Of a DNA stretch of 11,861 nucleotides, positions 7,252 to 11,861 are shown piece by piece. This stretch comes from Verrucomicrobiales bacterium. GTDB lineage: Bacteria > Verrucomicrobiota > Verrucomicrobiia > Limisphaerales > JAFMIX01. The DNA lies in assembly GCA_017853785.1 (NCBI GenBank), contig JAFMIX010000046.1, positions 1 through 11,861 of the forward strand, in the 5' to 3' direction. Position 1 is the first letter of the stretch, and every line of letters starts with the position of its first letter. The position numbers were made by a program, and so were the translations under genes. The notes under the pieces were generated by a model. That model was given only the letters and a program-made list of their open reading frames with translations, was not told the origin of the DNA and made no database searches.

Positions 7252-8595
7252 TCAGATGACTTCTTGAATCAGCGGCGGCAGCTGAGGTGGGGTGTCTGAA
7301 ATCTCGAACGCAGCGCGGATGCGGGTGCGGGCGGTTTCGGCTTGGGCGGCGTCGGCAGCGTGGATGCGGGCGAGGACGGAGTCGGGTTGCACGGAGTCGC
7401 CGGGCTTGGCGAGTTGGTCAACGCCGAAGTCATAGTTGATGGCGGATTCTTTGGTGAGCCGTCCGCCGCCGAGGTCGCGGATGACTTCGCCGAGGATGCG
7501 GGCATCGCAGCGGGCGACGCAGCCGGTGCGGTCGGCCCGCAATTCCACGAGGGCAGGGGCGGTGTGGTCGCGGGCGAGTTTCTTTTCATAGGCGGCGAGG
7601 TCCGCGCCTTGGGCGACGAGCATTTCGTGCCACTTGGCGAGCGGCGCGCCGGAGTCGAGGCAGGCGGCGGCTTGTCGGTGGGCGGCGTCGAGTGAGGTGG
7701 CCTTGCCGGTTTGCACGAGCAGATGCGCGGCGCAGGTGAGGACGAGGGTGCGCAAATCGGGAGGGACGCGCTGCGGCGCGTCCTGGCCGACCGGCAGGTC
7801 GGCCCTACCGGGTTTGAGGCACGCGACGCTTTCCTTGACCTCTAGCCAGTTGCCGGCGGCGCGACCGAGTGGGGTGTTCATGTCGGTAAGGATGGCGCGG
7901 GTGTTCACGCCGCATTCGTTGCCGAGGGCGGTCATGGCTTGCGCGAGTTCGCGGGCTTGCTCGCGGGTTTGCATGAAGGCAGCGCTGCCGAACTTCACAT
8001 CGAGGATGAGGGCGTGGAGGTTTTCGGCGAGTTTCTTGGAAAGGATGGAGGCGACGATGAGCGGGATGCTGGGGACGGTGCCGGTGGCGTCGCGGAGGGC
8101 GTAGAGTTTTTTGTCGGCGGGCACCATGCGGTCGGTTTGGCCGCACATGACGCAGCCGATGGCCTGCACAAGCTCGGTGAGGCGCGGGACGGGCAGCAAA
8201 GTCTGGAAGCCGGGGATGGAATCGAGTTTGTCGAGCGTGCCGCCGGTGATGCCGAGGCCGCGGCCGGAAATCATCGGCACGCGGAAGCCAAGGCAAGCGA
8301 GTAGCGGCGCGAGGGGGAGGGAGACTTTGTCGCCGACGCCACCGGTGGAGTGTTTGTCCACGAGGGGGCGAGGGTCGGTCGGGAATTTCAGCACATCGCC
8401 GGAGTCGCGCATGGCGAGGGTGAGGGCGGTGGTCTCGGCGGTGGTCAGGCCGCGAAAGTAAATGGCCATGAGCAGGGCGGCCATCTGGTAGTCGGGGATT
8501 TTGCCGGCGGTGAATTCGCGGATGAAGGACTGGATTTCTGCGGGCGCAAGAATTTTGCCTTCGCGCTTCTGTTCGATTAGCGGAAGGAAGTTCAT
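7252..8595 (-). CDS. deoA: Thymidine / pyrimidine-nucleoside phosphorylase
   Basis: Splits thymidine or other pyrimidine nucleosides with phosphate into base and (deoxy)ribose-1-phosphate, for nucleoside salvage. The 447 residues show the whole family: helical N-terminus (IEQKREGKILAPAEIQ), phosphate-binding KHSTGGVGDK (81-90), the signature SGRGLGITGGTLDKLD (110-125), Arg168, Ser183 and Lys187 of the pyrimidine site (ALRDATG, ASILSKKLAE), and a C-terminal domain with GGGRLTKESAINYDFG. The frame is open to 8643, but homology starts at ATG 8595 and the extension is encoded by a repeat, so I use 8595. Residues about 264-278 are an insertion encoded by two perfect hairpins (7764-7804) and look foreign to the family. 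Thymidine versus broad pyrimidine specificity cannot be settled by eye. It lies 57 bases downstream of fabF. Confidence 0.94.
   Translation of the reverse strand: MNFLPLIEQKREGKILAPAEIQSFIREFTAGKIPDYQMAALLMAIYFRGLTTAETTALTLAMRDSGDVLKFPTDPRPLVDKHSTGGVGDKVSLPLAPLLACLGFRVPMISGRGLGITGGTLDKLDSIPGFQTLLPVPRLTELVQAIGCVMCGQTDRMVPADKKLYALRDATGTVPSIPLIVASILSKKLAENLHALILDVKFGSAAFMQTREQARELAQAMTALGNECGVNTRAILTDMNTPLGRAAGNWLEVKESVACLKPGRADLPVGQDAPQRVPPDLRTLVLTCAAHLLVQTGKATSLDAAHRQAAACLDSGAPLAKWHEMLVAQGADLAAYEKKLARDHTAPALVELRADRTGCVARCDARILGEVIRDLGGGRLTKESAINYDFGVDQLAKPGDSVQPDSVLARIHAADAAQAETARTRIRAAFEISDTPPQLPPLIQEVI
7764..7804. repeat. Tandem pair of perfect hairpins inside the phosphorylase gene
   Basis: GGACGCGC (7764-7771) pairs with GCGCGTCC (7776-7783) around TGCG. 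One base later GGCCGACC (7785-7792) pairs with GGTCGGCC (7797-7804) around GGCA. CTACC follows. Both stems are perfect 8-bp matches. The stretch is read in frame as residues 264-278 (RADLPVGQDAPQRVP) between KESVACLK and DLRTLVL, which I recall as nearly adjacent in relatives. This looks like a palindromic repeat inserted into coding sequence. Confidence 0.8.
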
Positions 8596-8607
8596 CGTCT
8601 TCGTCCG

Positions 8608-8655
8608 GATTTTTGGCTGGACGCCAAAAGCCAACCGCGGCACGCGCGGGTGCTA
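8608..8655 (-). repeat. Two-hairpin palindromic element, copy 2, between fabF and the phosphorylase gene
   Basis: TTTTGGC (8611-8617) pairs with GCCAAAA (8623-8629) around TGGAC. A second, weaker hairpin pairs CCGCG (8635-8639) with CGCGG (8645-8649), and the element ends GCGGGTGCTA (8646-8655), identical to the end of copy 1. The first 25 bases match copy 1 at 19 positions with the hairpin in the same register. The fabF stop codon (CTA on this strand, 8653-8655) is part of the element. Confidence 0.7.
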
Positions 8656-9912
8656 CCCCGCAAACTTCTTTGCGATGATGCTGGCGTTGTGGCCGCCGAA
8701 GCCGAAGGAGTTGTTGACGATGGCGTTCACGGGGGCTTGCCGGGCGGTGTTCGCCACGTAGTCGAGGTCGCAGAGCGGGTCCGGGTTCTGCAGGTTGATG
8801 GTCGGCGGCATGATGTTGTGCTGAAGCGCCATGACGCACGCGGTCATTTCCACCGCGCCGGCAGCACCGAGCATGTGGCCGGTCGCGCCCTTGGTGGAGC
8901 TGACGGCGAGTTTACGGGCGTGGTCGCCGAAGACGGCTTTCACGGCCTGCGTTTCGCAGATGTCGCCCTGCGGGGTGGAGGTACCGTGGGCGTTGATGTA
9001 GGAGATGTCGGCGGGGTTGAGGCCGGCGTTGCGGAGGGCCATCTTCATGCACCGCGCCGCGCCTTCGCCTTCGGGGGCGGGGGCGGTGATGTGGTTGGCG
9101 TCGGCGGTGTTGCCGTAGCCGACGATTTCGGCGTAGATGCGCGCGCCGCGTTTCTTGGCGTGCTCAAGTTCTTCGAGGCAGAGGACGCCCGCGCCTTCGC
9201 CCATGACGAAGCCGTCGCGGTGCACATCGAACGGGCGCGATGCGTGCTGGGGGTCGTCGTTGCGGGTGCTCATGGCTTTCATGGCGCAGAAGCCGCCGAT
9301 GCCGAGGGGGACGATGGTGGCTTCGCAGCCGCCGGCGAAGATGGCGACGGCGTCGCCCATCTTGATGGTGCGCCAGGCTTCGCCGAGGGCGTGGGTGGAG
9401 GTGGCGCAGGCGGAGCAGGTGGCGACATTCGGGCCGCGCAGCTTGTAATACATGGAGAACATCCCCGAGGCCATGTTGAGGATGAGCATGGGGATCATGA
9501 AGGGCGAAATCCGGCCGGGGCCGCGGTTCAACAAGATCTTGTGCTGCTCTTCGGTGGTGTAGAGGCCGCCGATGCCGGAGCCGATGAAGGCGCCGATTTC
9601 ATCGCAGTTGACCTTGCTCAAGTCCATGCCGGAATCGAGCAGCGCTTGGTGCGCGGCGTAGACGCCGAATTGCGTGAAGCGGTCGGTGCGGCGGATTTCT
9701 TTGGGCGACGGGAACGCGGGGGTGGGATCGAAATCCTTCACCTGCGCGGCGATGCGGCAGTCGAACGCGGCGGCGTCGAAGTGCGTGATCGGCCCGATGC
9801 CGCACTTGCCGGTGATGAGGTTTTGCCAGAAGGTTTCGAGTTGGTGACCGAGGGGCGTGACGACGCCCATGCCGGTGACCACCACTCTGCGTTCGGTCCA
9901 GTTGCTAGCCAT
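8653..9912 (-). CDS. fabF: 3-oxoacyl-[acyl-carrier-protein] synthase II (beta-ketoacyl-ACP synthase)
   Basis: Condenses malonyl-ACP with a growing acyl-ACP, the elongation step of type II fatty acid synthesis. The 419 residues show the full thiolase fold. The N-terminus is RRVVVTGMGVVTPLG. The nucleophile Cys169 sits in CSACATSTHALG. The catalytic histidines are His309 in NAHGTSTPQGD and His346 in KGATGHMLGAAGAVE, and Lys341 is present. The C-terminus has NNSFGFGGHNASIIAKKF. Length is normal for FabF (E. coli 413). ATG 9912 gives a standard start (MASNWTERRVVVTG); only TTTTCCC precedes it, so there is no Shine-Dalgarno match. It follows acpP after 66 bases, separated by a strong hairpin. The last codons and stop run into the two-hairpin repeat at 8608-8655. 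Confidence 0.98.
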   Translation of the reverse strand: MASNWTERRVVVTGMGVVTPLGHQLETFWQNLITGKCGIGPITHFDAAAFDCRIAAQVKDFDPTPAFPSPKEIRRTDRFTQFGVYAAHQALLDSGMDLSKVNCDEIGAFIGSGIGGLYTTEEQHKILLNRGPGRISPFMIPMLILNMASGMFSMYYKLRGPNVATCSACATSTHALGEAWRTIKMGDAVAIFAGGCEATIVPLGIGGFCAMKAMSTRNDDPQHASRPFDVHRDGFVMGEGAGVLCLEELEHAKKRGARIYAEIVGYGNTADANHITAPAPEGEGAARCMKMALRNAGLNPADISYINAHGTSTPQGDICETQAVKAVFGDHARKLAVSSTKGATGHMLGAAGAVEMTACVMALQHNIMPPTINLQNPDPLCDLDYVANTARQAPVNAIVNNSFGFGGHNASIIAKKFAG

Positions 9913-9924
9913 GGGAAAATGAAA

Positions 9925-9962
9925 CGGGGCAGTTCAAGCTGTGTCCAGCCGAAACTGCCCCG
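9925..9962 (-). terminator. Strong hairpin between acpP and fabF (terminator or attenuator)
   Basis: CGGGGCAGTT (9925-9934) pairs perfectly over 10 bases with AACTGCCCCG (9953-9962). Within the loop GCTG (9938-9941) pairs with CAGC (9946-9949), stacking a second stem. Read leftward, in the direction of transcription, the stem is followed by TTTCATTTTCCC and then the fabF start codon. It begins 16 bases after the acpP stop. The T-rich tail is interrupted, so partial termination that lets acpP exceed fabF, or 3'-end protection of acpP mRNA, is more likely than a full stop. Confidence 0.6.
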
Positions 9963-9978
9963 AAATGGAGCTTGCCGA

Positions 9979-10221
9979 TTACTTGTTGGTTTCTTCGATG
10001 TATTTGATGACGTCGCCGACGCTCTGGAGCTTCTCGGCCTGTTCGTCCGGGATTTCGCGGCCAAACTTTTCCTCGAGCGCCATGACGAGTTCGACGGTGT
10101 CGAGCGAGTCCGCGCCGAGGTCTTCGATGAACTTCGCTTCCGGGGTCACCTGATCGGCGGTCACGCCCAACTGTTCGACGATGATGTCTTTGACTTGTTG
10201 TTCAATTGATTTATCAGCCAT
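9979..10221 (-). CDS. acpP: Acyl carrier protein
   Basis: Carries growing acyl chains on a phosphopantetheine arm in fatty acid synthesis. The 80-residue acidic helical protein has the invariant attachment motif GADSLDTVELVMALEE, with Ser39 as the modified residue. Helix 1 (IEQQVKDIIVEQLG) and helices 3-4 (IPDEQAEKLQSVGDVIKYIEE) are normal. Length is typical (E. coli 77 after Met removal). Between fabG (98 bases upstream) and fabF (66 bases downstream) it forms the common fabG-acpP-fabF cluster. A GGA about 10 bases before the ATG is the only ribosome-binding hint. A possible promoter of its own lies just upstream (10247-10276). Confidence 0.98.
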   Translation of the reverse strand: MADKSIEQQVKDIIVEQLGVTADQVTPEAKFIEDLGADSLDTVELVMALEEKFGREIPDEQAEKLQSVGDVIKYIEETNK

Positions 10222-10246
10222 AATTTTTTCCGGTTAAGGTTGGGGT

Positions 10247-10276
10247 TATCTAACCGTCCGTGCGCCGGAGGGTCAA
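10247..10276 (-). promoter_or_regulatory. Candidate sigma-70-like promoter for acpP
   Basis: On the minus strand, TTGACC (10276-10271) and TAGATA (10252-10247) are separated by 18 bases, about 26 bases upstream of the acpP start codon. The -35 matches the consensus at 5 of 6 positions and the -10 at only 3, so this is weak. The site overlaps an inverted repeat, CGGTTA (10231-10236) with TAACCG (10251-10256), which could be a binding site or a leader hairpin. Confidence 0.3.
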
Positions 10277-10319
10277 GCTTTGAATCCAAACTTTTCTGCC
10301 GCCCTCCTGACAATAGGCT

Positions 10320-11063
10320 TTACATCACCATGCCGCCGTCCACGGTCAGCACCTGACCGGTGACGTAACGCGCAGCGGGACTGGCGAGGTAAAGCGCCGC
10401 GCCGGCGATGTCTTCCGCGCTGCCGAAGCAGTTCAGCGGAATCTGCTTCAACAAAGCTTCGCGCAGCGCCGGATTCAACTCCGCCGTCATGTCCGTCTCG
10501 ATGAAGCCGGGCGCGATGGCGTTCACGGTGATACCGCGGCTGGCGAGTTCGCGGGCGGTGGATTGCGTGAAGCCGATGAGGCCCGCCTTGCTCGCGGAGT
10601 AATTGCACTGTCCCGAATTGCCGATGAGGCCGATGACCGACGAGATGTTGATGATGCGCCCGGCACGGGCCTTGATGAACGCGCGGACGAACGCCTTGGT
10701 AACGAGGAACGCGCCCTTGAGGTTCGTGTCCAGCACGGTGTCCCAATCGGCGTCGCTCATGCGCATGAGCAGGCCGTCGCGGGTGACGCCGGCGTTGTTG
10801 ACGAGGATGTCCACCTTGCCGGCCTCGGCGAGAATCTTCTCGGCAGCGGCGGTGACGGCGGCGGCATCGGCCACGTCCACGGCGTGCGCCCAGGCTTTGC
10901 GCCCCAGCGCGCGGATTTCGGCGGCGACCTTCTCGGAATTTTCCTGCGTGCGGGAGACGCAGACGACATCCGCGCCTTCAGCGGCGAATTTCAATGCGAT
11001 GGCGCGACCGATTCCCCGGCCCGCGCCTGTGACGACTGCAACTTGATTGGTGAGTTGGCTCAT
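10320..11063 (-). CDS. fabG: 3-oxoacyl-[acyl-carrier-protein] reductase
   Basis: NADPH-dependent reductase for the first reduction of the fatty acid elongation cycle. The 247 residues are a complete short-chain dehydrogenase. The cofactor loop is TGAGRGIG (12-19), followed by DILVNNAG (85-92). The catalytic residues are Asn114, Ser142 (NISSVIG), Tyr155 and Lys159 (YSASK). PGFIETDMT and GQVLTVDGGMV close the fold. The frame is open to ATG 11102, but the 13 extra residues (MSIRVHSWFNIPR) are a translation of the decamer repeat at 11080-11105, and ATG 11063 gives the normal MSQLTNQVAVVTGAGRGIG. FabG is favoured over another SDR by acpP and fabF downstream and by its typical length. No fabD or fabH is adjacent; a lipoate-ligase-family gene precedes it instead. 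Confidence 0.97.
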   Translation of the reverse strand: MSQLTNQVAVVTGAGRGIGRAIALKFAAEGADVVCVSRTQENSEKVAAEIRALGRKAWAHAVDVADAAAVTAAAEKILAEAGKVDILVNNAGVTRDGLLMRMSDADWDTVLDTNLKGAFLVTKAFVRAFIKARAGRIINISSVIGLIGNSGQCNYSASKAGLIGFTQSTARELASRGITVNAIAPGFIETDMTAELNPALREALLKQIPLNCFGSAEDIAGAALYLASPAARYVTGQVLTVDGGMVM

Positions 11064-11079
11064 GCGGGGGATGTTAAAC

Positions 11080-11105
11080 CACGAATGGACACGAATGGAC
11101 ACGAA
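11080..11105. repeat. Decamer tandem repeat, copy upstream of fabG
   Basis: Two exact 10-base units, CACGAATGGA twice, and a partial CACGAA, then an A/T-rich stretch. It fills most of the 48-base gap between the lipoate-ligase-family gene and fabG and ends 16 bases from the fabG start codon. It is the same family as 7111-7140. Confidence 0.8.
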
Positions 11106-11111
11106 AAAATT

Positions 11112-11780
11112 TTAGGCGGCAGCCCAAATCTTCTTCAGCACGGCTTTGATGACATCTGCCGGCAAGGCCAAGTTGGTCAGGAAATCGGCGTGAATGCGTG
11201 ATTCGCGGTAGCATGGCTGGCGCGAGGGCGGGGGGAGTAATTTGCTGATGAGCGCGAGGTCGAAGTGCAGCAGAAACGTGCCGTGAAAAAGGATGAAGCG
11301 GCGGCGGCGGCGTTGGGCGTTGCCCGAGAATTTGAGCGGAGCTGGGAGCTGGGAGTTGGGAGATAGAAGGGTGAGGTCGGTGTGGCCGTGGACTTCAACT
11401 AAGGACTGAGGACTGCTGACTACGGACTGAATCGCCGCGCGGTTGCGTTCCATTATGAAGCGGTTGGCGGCAGTGACATTCCGCAATTCCGGGTTGGTGG
11501 CGATATCCAGAATGAGCGCATAGCTCAAGCAGCCCGGGCCTTGCACCACCGTGCCGCCGCCGGAACAGCGGCGCAGCACCGGGATGCCGCGTTGCGCGCA
11601 CACCGCTACGTTCACCTCGGTTTCGATTTTGTTCCCGTAGCCGACGACCACGAAGGGGGTCGGCGATTCCCACACGCGCAGCACCTCGCCGCCGTAGCCG
11701 CGCTCGGCGGCGTCCAGCAATTCCTCGTCCAGCGCAAGGTTCGCGGCGGGCGTGGGCGATGTGAGGTCGAGATATTTCAT
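11112..11780 (-). CDS. Lipoate--protein ligase A family protein (LplA/LipM-like catalytic domain)
   Basis: Likely attaches lipoate or octanoate to the lipoyl domains of 2-oxoacid dehydrogenases or glycine cleavage H protein. Of the 222 residues, the visible family features are an N-terminal PAANLALDEELLDAAERG, LRVWESPTPFVVVGYGNK (34-51), the substrate loop LRRCSGGGTVVQGPG (69-83), and the catalytic lysine Lys150 in KFSGNAQRRRRRFILFHGT. The domain stands alone, without the C-terminal part of E. coli LplA (338 residues), so ligase and octanoyltransferase roles remain open. ATG 11780 (MKYLDLT) fits the family; the frame continues to 11852 through MLPPDK and hydrophobic junk that overlaps the divergent gene. 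Two heptamer tandem repeats are read in frame as residues 118-127 and 140-147, making the segment around the lysine look slightly longer than usual. Confidence 0.85.
   Translation of the reverse strand: MKYLDLTSPTPAANLALDEELLDAAERGYGGEVLRVWESPTPFVVVGYGNKIETEVNVAVCAQRGIPVLRRCSGGGTVVQGPGCLSYALILDIATNPELRNVTAANRFIMERNRAAIQSVVSSPQSLVEVHGHTDLTLLSPNSQLPAPLKFSGNAQRRRRRFILFHGTFLLHFDLALISKLLPPPSRQPCYRESRIHADFLTNLALPADVIKAVLKKIWAAA
11341..11361. repeat. Heptamer tandem repeat inside the lipoate-ligase-family gene (GCTGGGA type)
   Basis: Three 7-base units: GCTGGGA, GCTGGGA and GTTGGGA, then a decayed GATAGAA. In frame on the minus strand it encodes residues 140-147 (SPNSQLPA), ending three residues before the catalytic lysine. 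Confidence 0.8.
11402..11429. repeat. Heptamer tandem repeat inside the lipoate-ligase-family gene (AGGACTG type)
   Basis: Four 7-base units: AGGACTG, AGGACTG, CTGACTA and CGGACTG. In frame on the minus strand it encodes residues 118-127 (QSVVSSPQSL). It lies 40 bases from the other heptamer repeat and has a different unit. Confidence 0.8.
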
Positions 11781-11820
11781 TTTGTCGGGCGGCAACATCG
11801 TATAGGATTTGCGGATAAAA

Positions 11821-11861
11821 ATGGAAACAATCAAAACTGAAATCGTAGTCATCGGGGCCGG
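11821..11861 (+). CDS. N-terminus of an FAD/NAD-binding flavoprotein, probably dihydrolipoamide dehydrogenase (3'-truncated)
   Basis: ATG 11821 opens a frame to the window end encoding METIKTEIVVIGAG. A short polar lead followed by a beta strand and the GxG dinucleotide-binding turn (VVIGAG) is how dihydrolipoamide dehydrogenases and related disulfide oxidoreductases begin. It is divergent from the lipoate-ligase-family gene, with 40 bases between start codons; lipoylated enzyme complexes need both activities, which favours dihydrolipoamide dehydrogenase (E3). Only 14 codons are visible, so any Rossmann flavoprotein is possible. GCGGA lies about 5-9 bases before the ATG as a weak ribosome-binding hint. 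Confidence 0.5.
   Translation, partial: METIKTEIVVIGA

Noticed and set aside
8650..10209. 519-residue open frame on the plus strand, antisense to fabF and acpP
   Set aside because: It is Gly/Val/Ala/Asp-rich with no domain, and lies opposite two unmistakable genes. GC-rich codon use on the other strand explains it.
10273..10746. Second frame along the 3' half of fabG, suggesting a frameshift
   Set aside because: The main fabG frame is intact through the YSASK motif and the DGGMV C-terminus, so this is only an overlapping open frame.
11341..11429. CRISPR-like array
   Set aside because: The units are 7 bases long, directly abutting and without spacers, so they are simple tandem repeats.

Overview
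The window is GC-rich and almost fully coding, with two gene blocks that converge near base 5,280. The left block reads rightward: a 5'-truncated AraC-type regulator, fucI, fucU and a FucP-like sugar/proton symporter. The right block reads leftward, in transcription order: a lipoate-ligase-family protein, fabG, acpP, fabF, a thymidine/pyrimidine-nucleoside phosphorylase and proS. At the far right edge the first 14 codons of a flavoprotein, probably dihydrolipoamide dehydrogenase, start divergently. No RNA gene, CRISPR array, insertion sequence or phage gene is visible, and no gene-free stretch exceeds 200 bases.

The organism is most likely a member of the PVC group, probably Verrucomicrobiota. 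This is inference from three things: protein character, poor Shine-Dalgarno sequences throughout, and short intergenic decamer repeats (CACGGATGGA type, giving NHGWTRINTDG-like junk peptides) that I associate with such genomes. Nothing in the window fixes the genus.

Bases 1-5222 form an L-fucose uptake and entry module. The symporter imports fucose, FucU interconverts its anomers and FucI makes L-fuculose. The AraC regulator is the likely controller. Fuculokinase and fuculose-phosphate aldolase are not here. The symporter is far longer than E. coli FucP: it appears to carry two extra membrane segments in its central loop and an insert of about 165 residues in a periplasmic loop.

Bases 5344-11780 are housekeeping. 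fabG-acpP-fabF is a fatty acid elongation cluster, with a strong hairpin between acpP and fabF. Lipoate attachment sits next to the probable dihydrolipoamide dehydrogenase, which fits cofactor supply to 2-oxoacid dehydrogenases. The phosphorylase and ProS follow.

The most unusual content is small repeats. A roughly 47-base two-hairpin element occurs downstream of both the phosphorylase gene and fabF, with a compensatory base-pair change between the copies. A third pair of perfect hairpins of the same layout lies in frame inside the phosphorylase gene and encodes about 15 extra residues. Two heptamer tandem repeats lie in frame inside the lipoate ligase gene. Decamer repeats sit just upstream of proS and fabG. 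Several of these create false upstream starts.
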